Shown piece after piece: positions 17,493 to 26,938 of a stretch of DNA of 64,000 nucleotides. The translations under genes and the position numbers were made by a program. The stretch is from Shewanella sp. SR44-3 (GTDB lineage: Bacteria; Pseudomonadota; Gammaproteobacteria; Enterobacterales; Shewanellaceae). The stretch spans positions 1 to 64,000 of the forward strand of contig NZ_JACJDV010000005.1 of assembly GCF_014163735.1 (NCBI RefSeq). The letters are read 5' to 3'. The first letter of the stretch is position 1, and the number at the start of each line of letters is the position of its first letter. The notes under the pieces are model-generated. The model was not told the DNA's origin. It worked only from the letters and a program-made list of their open reading frames with translations, and searched no databases.

Positions 17493-18161
17493 ATGTTTGA
17501 TCAGATTAAAATTCAATTATCTACCATCGACTGGACAGCAGTATCGACAGTTATTAGTTTTTTCATGCTTATCTTAACGGCCTTTATGTTAATGGGTCTT
17601 TATCAAGGTTCCAAGAATATTCGTGAGTCAACATTGTCACGGGATGCAGATATTCTGCGTTGGGCTATGTCGGATATGGATTTACTTAAGCCTAAAATTA
17701 GAGTGTTAACTGATGCCCATAAAAAACAACCTTATTGTGATTGTGCTGATGCTCATCTATTAGAATACGCCGTTCAGTGGACGGACGATGAACTCGCTGC
17801 CGCACAAGAGGTGAGCGTGAAATTACAGCGTATTGGCTACATGGCATTGCATAACCTTATTTCTAGAAATCATTTTATGAATATTTGGGGACCAATGTAT
17901 TTATCAACTTGGTATGCGTTAGAGCCTTGGGTTAAACATAAAAGATTAGATTTAGAGGAGCCCATGACTTTGGCAGAAGGAGCATATTCAAGGATTTATT
18001 TAGAACAATTTGCGCTTTTTTGCGAGAGTAACATGCCATTAGTCTTGGTCAATAATGAACGTAAACGCTTTAATTTACCTTTGCTTGAAATTAAGAAAAC
18101 CAATGGTATTACTCGATTCATAAATAAAAAGCTACACCAGAAAGAAAGACTAGATATTTAG
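17493..18161 (+). CDS. Membrane-anchored protein of unknown function
   Basis: A 222-aa protein from the chosen ATG at 17493, which has AGGGA 8 nt upstream; an open frame extends further upstream without a good site. One transmembrane segment lies at about residues 16-38 (VSTVISFFMLILTAFMLMG). The rest is soluble and helix-rich, with the stretch SRDADILRWAMSDMDLLKPKIR after the membrane and several Trp/Tyr-rich segments. The layout resembles DUF4760-type proteins, but I do not firmly recognise it. It is followed 34 bp later by a nuclease/phosphatase gene, possibly in one transcript. Confidence 0.7.
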   Translation: MFDQIKIQLSTIDWTAVSTVISFFMLILTAFMLMGLYQGSKNIRESTLSRDADILRWAMSDMDLLKPKIRVLTDAHKKQPYCDCADAHLLEYAVQWTDDELAAAQEVSVKLQRIGYMALHNLISRNHFMNIWGPMYLSTWYALEPWVKHKRLDLEEPMTLAEGAYSRIYLEQFALFCESNMPLVLVNNERKRFNLPLLEIKKTNGITRFINKKLHQKERLDI

Positions 18162-18195
18162 ACCTTTGTAGCGTGTTAACTCAGTAGGGATTTTC

Positions 18196-19386
18196 GTGAT
18201 AAAAACAGACAACTCGTTGACAAAAAGTATGGATAGTTACCATGAGACAATACGCATTGCGAGCATTAATCTGTTTAACTTTATCGCGCCGCCAGATGCC
18301 TATTATGATTTTGAAAATATCTATAGCCATGAACAATGGGCGAAGAAGCTTGGCTGGTTTGAAGCGTTTTTTGAAGAAAACCAACCCGACATCATAGGGT
18401 TTCAAGAAGTGTTTAGCCCAGATGAACTGCAATCCTTAATGGCATCGCTAGGCTACCCCCATTTTGCGGTACTCGATACCCCTGAGCTTATGGGCGATTA
18501 TGTGTATAAAAGCCCAGTCGTGGCACTGGCATCACGTTTTCCTATCGTGGAAATGGCATTAGTGCAAAGTGCGCCGCAATTATGTCAGCATATTGGGGTG
18601 GTGGCAGATTTTAGTTTTAGCCGTAAGCCGCTGCGTGCAACCATAGACTTACCACAAATTGGCCGCTGTGATGTGTATGTGGTGCACCTTAAATCTAAAC
18701 GTAACGATCTTGGTCAAGGTCGTGAAGTTGAAACCGAGTTAGACGGCGGCGCCGATCTGATGGCGCGTCAAGCATTGGGGCGAGTGGCCTCTAATTTACA
18801 GCGGGCCACGGAAGCCGCATTATTGTTTCATCAAATCATGTTGCGCCGGCAAAACACCTCTTTGCCGATGGTATTGATGGGGGACTTTAACGACAGCCTA
18901 TCAAGCTCAGCACTGGAAGCCTTTAGAGTTAATCCAAAACAAGTATACCGCGCTGATATTGAAGATAAAAAACTCAAGGCCATGTTTGAGGTGCAGCTCA
19001 CTCAAGCGTTGAATCATTTTTGCTTGTTTGACAGTTATGACTTGTATCGCCATGGCGCCAAACTGAATCAAAATCTGCTACAAGATGAGTTTGAATCAAG
19101 CCTTCATGAAGATGATGAAGAAAATATCAGTTTAAGTCCAAGTTCCAGTTTAAGCCCCTGCCCAAATCAGTGGCAGCGTGCCTCGACCCATTATTTTGGT
19201 AATACAGGTTCTGTACTTGACTACATTTTAGTGTCCAGCGAATTTGATGCTAGTCAAAATGCCAGTCTGGGTGAGGTGATTGATTATCAAACTTTTGACC
19301 GTCACTTAGTGCGGCCAGATTATGAAAGAGACAAGATGAGTACCGACCATGCTCCAGTGATGATGACCTTGGCCGTGAGAGGCTAA
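18196..19386 (+). CDS. Endonuclease/exonuclease/phosphatase family protein
   Basis: A DNase I-like metal-dependent hydrolase; substrate may be DNA, phosphoinositide or a phosphodiester. The 396-aa protein has the fold's landmarks: SINLFNF near residue 20, GFQEVF (metal Glu, about 69-74), VVHLKSKR (about 160), LMGDFNDS (catalytic Asp/Asn, about 224), LDYILVS and STDHAPVM (catalytic His at the end). No signal peptide, so it is probably cytosolic. The GTG start at 18196 has AGGGA 5 nt upstream. An unusual Ser-rich insert (about residues 310-325) precedes the last motifs. Confidence 0.85.
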   Translation: MIKTDNSLTKSMDSYHETIRIASINLFNFIAPPDAYYDFENIYSHEQWAKKLGWFEAFFEENQPDIIGFQEVFSPDELQSLMASLGYPHFAVLDTPELMGDYVYKSPVVALASRFPIVEMALVQSAPQLCQHIGVVADFSFSRKPLRATIDLPQIGRCDVYVVHLKSKRNDLGQGREVETELDGGADLMARQALGRVASNLQRATEAALLFHQIMLRRQNTSLPMVLMGDFNDSLSSSALEAFRVNPKQVYRADIEDKKLKAMFEVQLTQALNHFCLFDSYDLYRHGAKLNQNLLQDEFESSLHEDDEENISLSPSSSLSPCPNQWQRASTHYFGNTGSVLDYILVSSEFDASQNASLGEVIDYQTFDRHLVRPDYERDKMSTDHAPVMMTLAVRG

Positions 19387-19435
19387 TCGATACTCTATAA
19401 CGTCAGAGTGTTTAAATAAAATTGGAGAATGATTA

Positions 19436-19831
19436 ATGAGCGGAATGACTGAGTTACCTCAATTATTGGCCTCAATGAAGCCTGAGCTTATGGAAGGGGA
19501 GTTTGTATTTTGCAGCGTGAAGGGAACGCTTGAAGCTTATATGTACTTAGCCCCTTTAGCGACATTTATAGAGGCCGAAGGCTTGACCTTAGTACTGACT
19601 AAAGCGGCGGCCAGTGAAGCGGGTTTAGCATTTGAACAATGCTTTAAGCAGCTAACATTAACCGTGCATTCGAGTTTAGATGCCGTAGGCTTAACCGCTG
19701 CAGTGGCCACTAAACTGACCTCAAAAGGTATTAGTGCTAATGTTATCGCCGCCTATTATCATGATCATATTTTTGTCCCAAGTCGCCAAGGTGAGCAAGC
19801 CTTGTTAGCACTTAAAGAGTTAACGGCTTAA
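19436..19831 (+). CDS. ACT domain-containing protein (COG3602 type)
   Basis: A 131-aa protein that looks like two tandem ACT-type folds: the first in residues about 10-65 (GEFVFCSVKG), the second in 70-128 (LTLTVHSSLDAVGLTAAVATKL, ISANVIAAYYHDHIFVP). These usually bind amino acids and regulate, but no partner enzyme is adjacent. It begins 50 bp after the nuclease gene. Its last 12 nt overlap the convergent panE gene. Confidence 0.82.
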   Translation: MSGMTELPQLLASMKPELMEGEFVFCSVKGTLEAYMYLAPLATFIEAEGLTLVLTKAAASEAGLAFEQCFKQLTLTVHSSLDAVGLTAAVATKLTSKGISANVIAAYYHDHIFVPSRQGEQALLALKELTA

Positions 19832-20812
19832 AGCGCTTAATCTGTTAGCTGTCTCTAGTGATTTGATGGCATTAAGCATGGCCTGATGGTGCGGCGTCTG
19901 TAGGCCATGTTGTTGAGCACTTTGGCTGACATAACCATTGATCTGAGTTATCTCAGAGGGCCTATGATGGGCAATGTCTTGGTACATAGAGGAGTAATTC
20001 TGCGCTGTGAGGCTGATGACCTGATTCACTTTTTCAAGCAAGCTAGCAAATTCAAGTTCAACCCCTTGGGCCTTGGCAACTGGAATTAGCTCTAAAAGCA
20101 GCGCGCGAATAGTGTCTTGATGCTGAGGTGCAGCTAGCGCACCATTCTGGCACTGATGAATGGCGGTAAGTGGGTTAATGGCACAATTTATCGCCAGTTT
20201 TTGCCATAGACTGCTGATAATGTCATCTTGCCAATGGCTATTGGGTATCGCCTTAAGCAGTAATTGCCGATAGTTATCAGCCATAGGCTTGCCAAAACTG
20301 TGACCTAAGTGAGTTAGGCCGGCGCCTGTGTGCTTAACCTGCCATTGAGAGAGCCGCAGCGCACCTTGTGAGGTGGTCGCTAAACTTAAGCCTATATTGG
20401 GATATTGAGCTAGCATGGCGCTTAATGCTAAATGAGGCCCCATACCATTATGCAGTAATACAAGGTGACAATCGGCTCTGAGTATTGCTAGCAATGGCTT
20501 AATTAACTCGACCACTTGATAAGCTTTAGTGGTCACAATCAAGAGCCTGATATTAGCAAGCTGTTCCACCGTGACGGCTTCAATTGCTTGGCAGTGATAC
20601 TGATGTGAGATCGTCGTATAGGCACTGACATTAGTATCGGCATTCGAAATAGGGTGGTAAGTCAGTGTTTGTAAGCCTGACTTGCTGCGAGTCAGTAACA
20701 GTATTTCGCTGCCCACAGAGCTGAGTTGATGGCATATCAATTGACCAACGGCACCGACGCCTAATAAAGCAATATGTGGCGCTTGAGACATATCCTCAAT
20801 GGAGGAACTCAT
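19820..20812 (-). CDS. panE: 2-dehydropantoate 2-reductase family (KPA reductase)
   Basis: Reduces ketopantoate to pantoate with NADPH for pantothenate and CoA synthesis. The 330-aa protein has the Rossmann motif GVGAVGQLI (about residues 17-25), the HNGMGP stretch, and the catalytic Lys in WQKLAINCAINPLTAI. E. coli PanE is about 303 aa. The start at 20812 lies 2 bp after the VanZ-like stop, suggesting coupling; an ATG 7 codons later is an alternative. IlvC may share this role, so this gene may be one of two routes. Confidence 0.87.
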   Translation of the reverse strand: MSSSIEDMSQAPHIALLGVGAVGQLICHQLSSVGSEILLLTRSKSGLQTLTYHPISNADTNVSAYTTISHQYHCQAIEAVTVEQLANIRLLIVTTKAYQVVELIKPLLAILRADCHLVLLHNGMGPHLALSAMLAQYPNIGLSLATTSQGALRLSQWQVKHTGAGLTHLGHSFGKPMADNYRQLLLKAIPNSHWQDDIISSLWQKLAINCAINPLTAIHQCQNGALAAPQHQDTIRALLLELIPVAKAQGVELEFASLLEKVNQVISLTAQNYSSMYQDIAHHRPSEITQINGYVSQSAQQHGLQTPHHQAMLNAIKSLETANRLSALSR

Positions 20813-20814
20813 GG

Positions 20815-21195
20815 TTAGCTGTCTGACTCTTTGGCACTAGCGGCTTTACGACGGATACTGGCCTTGTATTTGTGCCTCAGCCAACTGATTATAAAGAAGG
20901 CGGCAATGCCGGCAAGATCTGCTGCCACATCACCCATAGACGCACTGCGGTAGGGTAAATGTGATTGAATCACTTCAATTAAGATGGCATAGCAGGCTAA
21001 AATCCCCACCATGGTAAACCAGCGCGGTTTAAATGCCAGATGGGTCAATATCGCCAAAGAGAAGAAACTGCCAAAATGACCCACCTTATCCATGTGGGCA
21101 AAAGATTGAGAATAATTAGGTTTTGAGAAGACCAAATAACTGATGACGATGACGGCAGCAGCTAATGCTAGCTTGAAAAATAATTTATACGTCAT
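20815..21195 (-). CDS. VanZ-like membrane protein
   Basis: A 126-aa protein with about four membrane segments. The VanZ-like signature is visible: DKVGHFGSFFSLAIL (about residues 36-50), then IEVIQSHLPYRSASMGDVAADLAG (about 73-96). The role of most VanZ-like proteins is unknown. It is the first gene of a two-gene unit with panE. Confidence 0.85.
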   Translation of the reverse strand: MTYKLFFKLALAAAVIVISYLVFSKPNYSQSFAHMDKVGHFGSFFSLAILTHLAFKPRWFTMVGILACYAILIEVIQSHLPYRSASMGDVAADLAGIAAFFIISWLRHKYKASIRRKAASAKESDS

Positions 21196-21364
21196 AGCGT
21201 CAACTATCTAAACAGCCTGTTAGCGAAAAAGTGTGCGCCAATCATAAAAAAACTACCGCCTAAAGTCACCTAAATACCGATAATTATTGTTTTATTCTTC
21301 AGCTAAGCTGCCACTTTTTCGTGACGATGGTAAACTTGAGCAAAATATCGAAGGAGCAACAGCT

Positions 21365-21850
21365 ATGCCATCTATGGATATCGTTTCTGAAGTCAACGAA
21401 GAAGAATTACGTAACGCGGTCGAAAACTCTCGCAGAGAGTTAAGCAGTCGCTTCGATTTCAGGGGCAAAGACGCCGAGATAGATCACAAAGACTTTGTGG
21501 TTACCCTCAAGGCGGAAGATGATTTTCAATGCCGCCAATTGGTGGATATTTTGCGTATTCAGCTTAGTAAGCGCGATGTGGATCCTTCATCAATGGAAGT
21601 CGATGATAAAGCCGTCCACAGTGGTAAGACTTTTTCTTTAAAGGTCAGCTTTAAGCAAGGCATCGACAGCCTAGTCGCCAAGAAGCTCGTTAAGCAGATA
21701 AAAGACAGTAAGATTAAAGTTCAAGCTGCTATTCAGGGTGATACTGTGCGAGTGACAGGTAAAAAGCGTGATGACTTACAAGCTGTGATGCGCCTTGCTA
21801 AAGAATCTGAACTTGGGCAGCCATTTCAGTTTAATAACTTCAGAGACTGA
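21365..21850 (+). CDS. yajQ: YajQ-family nucleotide-binding protein
   Basis: A 161-aa protein of the UPF0234/YajQ family; family members bind RNA or nucleotides and one Xanthomonas member binds cyclic-di-GMP. Start at 21365 gives [19 protein letters not shown], the standard family start, with AAGGAG upstream; an in-frame ATG 26 codons earlier is not conserved-looking. Seen: [13 protein letters not shown] (about residues 25-37) and [18 protein letters not shown] near the C-terminus. It ends in a strong shared terminator. Confidence 0.93.
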   Translation: MPSMDIVSEVNEEELRNAVENSRRELSSRFDFRGKDAEIDHKDFVVTLKAEDDFQCRQLVDILRIQLSKRDVDPSSMEVDDKAVHSGKTFSLKVSFKQGIDSLVAKKLVKQIKDSKIKVQAAIQGDTVRVTGKKRDDLQAVMRLAKESELGQPFQFNNFRD

Positions 21851-21870
21851 TAGCACTTTTCTTTAAATGA

Positions 21871-21900
21871 AAAAGGGCAAACTTAAGTTTGCCCTTTTTT
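21871..21900. terminator. Bidirectional terminator between yajQ and ampG
   Basis: A perfect 28-bp palindrome at 21871-21898, built on AAAAGGGCAAAC, with T-runs at both ends according to strand. It serves yajQ (+) and the convergent ampG (-). Confidence 0.93.
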
Positions 21901-21924
21901 GTTATTCAATTTCTGTCTTTGTTG

Positions 21925-23307
21925 CTAAAGGTTTGGCTTCCCCCCCCCTTCAGCTAAGCGGTTTCTCCTTTGCAATAATGCAATCAAAATGAGCACCGGA
22001 AGCCCAATGATACTGGCGGCGACAAAGAAATTAACGTAGCCGAAGGCATCCACATATTCTCCAGAAAACCCAGCAATAAATTTAGGGAACAGCAACATAA
22101 TCGATGACAACAAGGCATATTGAGTGGCGCTGTAGCCTGAGCTTGTCAGGCTTGAAAGGTAAGCAATAAAAGCAGCTGTGGCGATGCCGGCACTGAAATT
22201 ATCGATAGAAATGACTAAGGTTAACAAGCTGACGTCGTAACCCACTATGGCTTGCCAAGCGAACAGTAAATTGGTTAGCGCCACCAGTAAGGCACCTAAA
22301 AACAGGATTTTCATGGTGCCGTAGCGGGCTAATAGCATCCCACCAAACGCAGCGCCCACTAAAGTCATGATTAAACCATAAACTTTACTGACAAAGGCAA
22401 TTTCTTCCTTGCTAAAGCCCATGTCCACATAGAAGACGTTAGCCATAATACCCATCACAATATCGGAAATACGATAGCATGAAATCAGTAATAAAATCAG
22501 TATGGCACTCTTGCCATAGCGTTTGAAAAAATCCAAAAATGGTAATACGCTGGCGGTGTAAACCCATGATAGAGTTGCCGCGATTGGTCTAGGGTATTTA
22601 TCACTTAAGCGCTGCCTTAAGGCATCTTCTGTGGCATCGGCTTCCTTGGTATCAACAAGGGGCTCTCTGCTCAATAGCGTGGTTAATATACCAATACCCA
22701 TAAGGCCCGCCATGATGGCGTAGGCGGTTTGCCATGCTTCCAAGTTGTAAGTGTCATCCCCAGGTTGCACCCAAGCGGCTATGGTAAGAGCACCGGCTGT
22801 AGCAACAATCATAGCGCTGCGATAACCCACTTGATAAGCCGCAGCTAAGGCCGCTTGCATTTTCTCTGGTGCGGACTCAATTCTAAAGGCATCAATAACA
22901 ATATCTTGGGTGGCAGAAGCGAAAGCCAGCATCAGGGCAAACCAGACTAATTTATCTAAATCTTCCAAGGGATCACTGACTGACATACCTAATATCGCCA
23001 GTACCAGTAACAGTTGCGCAAACAGCATCCAGCCTCGGCGTCTGCCAAACCAGCGGGTCAATAAGGGCAATGACATTCTGTCCACTAAGGGGGACCAGAC
23101 CCATTTGAAGGCATAGGCCAAGGCTATCCAACTGAAATAGCCAATAGCGGCCCTGTCAACACCTGCTTCTCTAAGCCAAAAGCTTAGGGTGGAAAAGACC
23201 AGCATCAGCGGTAAGCCGGCGGAGAACCCCAGCAAGAGTAAAGTCAGCACACGTTTATGATAATAAACACGCAAGGCATCGATTGAGGCGCTAAAAAACT
23301 GGTTCAT
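21925..23307 (-). CDS. ampG: Muropeptide (GlcNAc-anhydroMurNAc peptide) permease AmpG
   Basis: Inner-membrane MFS importer of cell-wall turnover products, which also set beta-lactamase induction where ampR/ampC are present. The 460-aa protein has about 12-14 hydrophobic segments, and the N-terminal block LLLLGFSAGLPLMLVFSTLSF (shown in part; about residues 18-38) with WLREAGVDRAAIG, then the SATQDIVIDA motif (about 131-140). The last codons contain a run of nine G (21940-21948) encoding Gly-Gly-Gly. It is close to ppiA and yajG as in E. coli yajG-ampG. Confidence 0.95.
   Translation of the reverse strand: MNQFFSASIDALRVYYHKRVLTLLLLGFSAGLPLMLVFSTLSFWLREAGVDRAAIGYFSWIALAYAFKWVWSPLVDRMSLPLLTRWFGRRRGWMLFAQLLLVLAILGMSVSDPLEDLDKLVWFALMLAFASATQDIVIDAFRIESAPEKMQAALAAAYQVGYRSAMIVATAGALTIAAWVQPGDDTYNLEAWQTAYAIMAGLMGIGILTTLLSREPLVDTKEADATEDALRQRLSDKYPRPIAATLSWVYTASVLPFLDFFKRYGKSAILILLLISCYRISDIVMGIMANVFYVDMGFSKEEIAFVSKVYGLIMTLVGAAFGGMLLARYGTMKILFLGALLVALTNLLFAWQAIVGYDVSLLTLVISIDNFSAGIATAAFIAYLSSLTSSGYSATQYALLSSIMLLFPKFIAGFSGEYVDAFGYVNFFVAASIIGLPVLILIALLQRRNRLAEGGGKPNL
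21940..21948. repeat. Nine-base homopolymer G tract in ampG
   Basis: Nine C on the + strand, read as nine G in ampG, giving three Gly codons near the C-terminus. Such tracts slip during replication. A length change would alter only the last few residues. Confidence 0.9.
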
Positions 23308-23420
23308 AATTGAGTGTGCGAATGCGCTAAGGTAACAAGGCCCTTAGCTTAAGGGGGGACGAGAAATGGTTCAAGCTTTGAAATCGCTTAAGTCATGCTT
23401 ATTATCTGAATTTGCGAGAC

Positions 23421-23457
23421 AATAAAAAGGATATGCGCTGATAAACAGGCATATCCT
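23421..23457 (-). terminator. Rho-independent terminator of the 119-aa gene
   Basis: AGGATATGC and GCATATCCT form a perfect 9-bp stem with a 12-nt loop, followed on the minus strand by TTTTTATT. It lies 28 bp after the small gene. Confidence 0.85.
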
Positions 23458-23484
23458 AGATATCAACTCATTGGCGAGTAGGCT

Positions 23485-23844
23485 TTAGGGGCGAACTCCG
23501 ACGCAGTTTTGCGGCATTTCACCACCAAGGTTGATGTAGTCACAACACTCGTTGACTTGCTGCCTAAGGTACTGATTACCACGGATCATCATTTCAGACC
23601 AAGTATCAAAACAATTTAACAGATGCCAGAACACTTTTTCAGTATCTGTCTCGGTTTGGGTTTGTAAAACTGTAAGCTGAGTGGATTTTGACTGGTGAGC
23701 ATAATTAACGCATTGCCATTCTTCTAGTACATCCCACATATAGAGCTTAACTTCTTCATAATCTAGCTGGTTGTCTAGAAAAGCTTTGCCGTAGTAGGCA
23801 AGTTGTGGAGCTTTGGTTTCGATAAAATCATTGGGCGTTATCAT
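23485..23844 (-). CDS. Conserved hypothetical protein, 119 aa
   Basis: I do not recognise it. A soluble, Tyr/Trp-rich, probably helical protein: WDVLEEWQCVNYAHQSK (about residues 37-53), then VFWHLLNCFDTWSEMMIRGNQYL. It has five cysteines, two of them adjacent (NECCDY near residue 100). No signal peptide. It is a single-gene unit with its own terminator. Confidence 0.75.
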   Translation of the reverse strand: MITPNDFIETKAPQLAYYGKAFLDNQLDYEEVKLYMWDVLEEWQCVNYAHQSKSTQLTVLQTQTETDTEKVFWHLLNCFDTWSEMMIRGNQYLRQQVNECCDYINLGGEMPQNCVGVRP

Positions 23845-24377
23845 GTCTACATCCTTGATAGTTGTTATTGTTTTAGGTGCAACAATAGTAAAGGTCTGTA
23901 AAACTCGAAACGGCGCATTCTAATGCTTATCGCTCATTTTGCTTTTACCTTGTTATGCCAGCAAAATTGCAAATGACTGAACAAGGCACTAACCCAATTG
24001 GGTTAAAGGATTCAAGCGTAACAAGAGTGCGTCTACTACGTGAGTATAACTGTTAATTGGAGTATTTACTCAAAAAACGGTCACTGGCTTTACTGAAATA
24101 TAACTTCATACATAACAGTCGGATAACTTATCGTCCTTGTTATTCCACGGTTATAAATTGAACACTCAATTAATTTAGCTGAGTTTTAGTCCACTTGCAA
24201 CAAAAGTTGAACAATTCTCATTAATCAATTTTAACGGGTTATTTATGCAGGAAAATTCGCTGTGTGCCTGGCATTGATGTTTGAAATGCGAGTAATAAAG
24301 CTAGCTCACTTTACCGCTGAAAAGGCGTGGTTAAAATGAGCCAAAGGTGTTAGTTACCGCCTAATCGTTAATATTGG
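23845..24377. other. Intergenic region with a 16-bp palindrome
   Basis: A 533-bp gap between two minus-strand genes, holding the 3' side of ppiA and the promoter side of the 119-aa gene. Apart from the palindrome at 23990-24005 I see no gene, RNA or repeat. It is AT-rich. Confidence 0.65.
23990..24005. promoter_or_regulatory. 16-bp perfect palindrome, possible operator
   Basis: TAACCCAATTGGGTTA is a perfect palindrome 146 bp upstream of the minus-strand 119-aa gene. It has the size and symmetry of a dimeric repressor site. The binding protein is unknown. Confidence 0.4.
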
Positions 24378-24962
24378 TTATTGGCGAGGCAGCAGCTTTG
24401 CCCATTTCAATACAATTGGTGTCACAGGGACATCGGGCCAATTCAGCTTAGGATTTAATTGGGTTTCCACTAATGCCATGGCTTCAAGCACTTGCATACC
24501 TTCGATAACTTCACCAAACACTGCATACCCCCAGCGACGTTTAGAGGGGTCGAGTTTTTTATTATCGGCGACATTAAAGTAAAACTGGCTATTGGCAGAG
24601 TGAGGATCGTTATCTCGGGCCATGGCCAGAGTGCCAATGGAATTTGACAAGCCATTGCCTGATTCATTGACTATAAAATCCCGTGTCGGGATTTCAGCAA
24701 AATTTGGGGTTATGCCGCCACCTTGCACCACAAAATCAGCAATTACGCGGTGAAATAAGGTGTTGTTATATTCACCTTTCACCACGTAAGTGAGAAAATT
24801 ATCCACAGTAATGGGTGCGCGAGTGCGATCAAGTTCGACCACAATTTTGCCCATGCTGGTTTCAAATTCGACCTTAGGGTACAAGGTATCTTGTTGAATA
24901 TCCAAGGCTTGCGCATTCATGCTGAGTAACAGTGCAATGGCTAAACTTATCCATTTATACAT
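24378..24962 (-). CDS. ppiA: Periplasmic cyclophilin-type peptidyl-prolyl isomerase
   Basis: Speeds proline isomerisation in the periplasm. The 194-aa precursor has a signal peptide ending near AQA-LD (about residue 19) and the cyclophilin core: NTLFHRVIADFVVQGGG (catalytic Arg, about residues 67-83), the SANSQFYFN stretch, and the FGEVIEGMQVLEAM block. It lies 17 bp after yajG on the same strand, so both are probably one transcript. Confidence 0.92.
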   Translation of the reverse strand: MYKWISLAIALLLSMNAQALDIQQDTLYPKVEFETSMGKIVVELDRTRAPITVDNFLTYVVKGEYNNTLFHRVIADFVVQGGGITPNFAEIPTRDFIVNESGNGLSNSIGTLAMARDNDPHSANSQFYFNVADNKKLDPSKRRWGYAVFGEVIEGMQVLEAMALVETQLNPKLNWPDVPVTPIVLKWAKLLPRQ

Positions 24963-24979
24963 GGCGTTAATCCTTTATT

Positions 24980-25546
24980 TTATTGCTGTAAAAACTGGTG
25001 TAATTCTGGATCGTTTAAGATTTGCTGATTCAACTCACCAAGTAACTTGTTAAATTCAAGTTCTAAGGTGGCAAAGTCTGGACTGAACGCGCCTTCGTTT
25101 GAACCTCTGATATTGTATTTTTTGGTTAAGGTCTTTTGCGCATTTTTAGCCAGCGCTGTGACAGTGATGCGGGTCTTGGTGTCATAACCAAACGTTGTGT
25201 CTATAACATCGCTTTGAAGGTGGGTGACCTGAAACTGCACTGAATTAGTGGCACTGGGATCAATTTGGTAGCCCGATTTTGTCATCCCTTGGCGATAAAT
25301 TTGGTTTAACTGTCTGGCGATAGGCTCACCTAAAGATACCGTACGCATGACTTTTTCATCTTCAATAAAACGCACTACAGTGGCATCGCTGCGGCTATCA
25401 ACTGTGTTTAGCATCAGTGATATTACTGAGTCTGTTTGCTGGCTCACTTGAGGTAAGGTTGGGTTTAGGGCGATATGAGTCGGGCCTTTACTGGCGCAAG
25501 CTGATAGCAATATTAGAGTAATAAATAGCGAAGTGATTGATTTCAT
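24980..25546 (-). CDS. yajG: YajG-family lipoprotein
   Basis: A 188-aa envelope lipoprotein: lipobox LLSAC with the lipidated Cys at residue 17. The body carries the YajG-like pattern VVRFIEDEKVMRTVSLGEPIARQL and a C-terminal ELEFNKLLGEL helix. Its role is not known; in E. coli yajG lies beside ampG. It is the first gene of the yajG-ppiA pair. Confidence 0.87.
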   Translation of the reverse strand: MKSITSLFITLILLSACASKGPTHIALNPTLPQVSQQTDSVISLMLNTVDSRSDATVVRFIEDEKVMRTVSLGEPIARQLNQIYRQGMTKSGYQIDPSATNSVQFQVTHLQSDVIDTTFGYDTKTRITVTALAKNAQKTLTKKYNIRGSNEGAFSPDFATLELEFNKLLGELNQQILNDPELHQFLQQ

Positions 25547-25812
25547 AAGTTCTACTGAGTCGTGAAGAGTAGCACCAGAATACCAGAAATCTGCCAGCTT
25601 GCCAGTTTTGCCGACGCTAAATTAGCCGCTTTTTAGCTCAAGCTCTAAGGCTAAGGCTTTTGGGGGGGATCTTGTATTGATAAATCATTAATCAATGTTT
25701 TTAATCATGTTTTTTAAAAACATTCATCGTCATCAGCCGCTCTGAATCGCAATAAGATCATTGACATTTAGGGCTAATACTTTAAGTTATTGCCAAGTTG
25801 TTAAATCTTTAC

Positions 25813-26850
25813 ATGGACCTAAATATGCAACCCCTGTTACCACAGCTCGCCCCTGCTAATCTTATTAATGCCGAAGGACAGGCTCAGTATGGTCAGTTTG
25901 ATGGTATTCCAGAGTCCCTTGGGGTTAAGCAGTTTGTCTATTTTGATGAGATGGACAAGCGGGCGTCATGGCTCAAAAAATATTTTGATTACAAGCAATT
26001 CCAATTCGTTAATATCATCACCCCTAGGTATATTATTGGGGTGGCTATCGCGGGGATCCGTTATGTGGGCAGCAGTTTTTGCTACCTCTATGATGTTGAA
26101 AAAAATCAATTAACCGAAATAAAATCTTTAAAGCCGTTCTCCATGGGCTACAAGATGGCGCCATCGCCAAAATTTGGCACCACTCACATCAAATTTGCTA
26201 AAAATCGCATTGAATTTAAAGTGCATGAAGGCCAATGGCAACTCAGCATCGACTCTGCTGATATTCAAGCCGAGCTTAGCCTGACACCACCTGCATTAAG
26301 CTTACCCATGAGCATGTGTACGCCAACGGCCTACAGTGGCTGGACTTACACTCAAAAGCACAATGCCTTGTCCGTTCACGGAAAATTGACCATTAAACAC
26401 GAGCCGCAACCGCTTAATTTAGCCTTAGCCAGCTATGACTTTTCAGCCGGCTTTATGCGCCGAGAAACCAGTTGGCGCTGGGCCAGTATCAATGCGCAAT
26501 TGCCACAAGGAAAGTTAGGGCTCAATTTGGCTGCAGGGGTTAATGAAACGGGCAATAGCGAAAACGTCATGTGGATCAATGGCGAGCGTCACTTCCTTGG
26601 CGCCGCTAACTTTGAATTTAACCGTCAGTTGAGTCCAGATTATTGGCAAATTAATACTTTGGATGGCAGAGTCGATTTAACCTTTAGGGCGCTAAATTGC
26701 CGTAAAGAGAAGATAAACCTCGGTTTTCTCAAGAGTAATTTCAGGCAAAATATTGGCTATTTCAGCGGCGATATCATTGATGGCAACGGCGTTAGATATC
26801 ACTTAAGTAACCACTTAGGCCTTACCGAAGATCACTTTGCTAAGTGGTAA
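25813..26850 (+). CDS. DUF2804 family protein
   Basis: A 345-aa protein of unknown function resembling DUF2804 (a lipocalin/AttH-like beta-sandwich family): F-x-x-Y-D-MDKRASWLKKYFDYKQFQF region (about residues 40-60), IRYVGSSFCYLYD, and a C-terminal RALNCRKEKINLGFLKSNFRQ block. No signal peptide. No strong Shine-Dalgarno: ATGs at 25813 and 25825 are both possible, and a TTG lies at 25798. It may be transcribed with the hydroxylase gene 90 bp downstream. Confidence 0.75.
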   Translation: MDLNMQPLLPQLAPANLINAEGQAQYGQFDGIPESLGVKQFVYFDEMDKRASWLKKYFDYKQFQFVNIITPRYIIGVAIAGIRYVGSSFCYLYDVEKNQLTEIKSLKPFSMGYKMAPSPKFGTTHIKFAKNRIEFKVHEGQWQLSIDSADIQAELSLTPPALSLPMSMCTPTAYSGWTYTQKHNALSVHGKLTIKHEPQPLNLALASYDFSAGFMRRETSWRWASINAQLPQGKLGLNLAAGVNETGNSENVMWINGERHFLGAANFEFNRQLSPDYWQINTLDGRVDLTFRALNCRKEKINLGFLKSNFRQNIGYFSGDIIDGNGVRYHLSNHLGLTEDHFAKW

Positions 26851-26938
26851 TGGCCTTGAATGTAAGCCGAACCGAATTAAGGCAAAACAACCAAATTAAC
26901 CAAGGCTCCCTAAATAATAACAACTATGGATAAAGATA

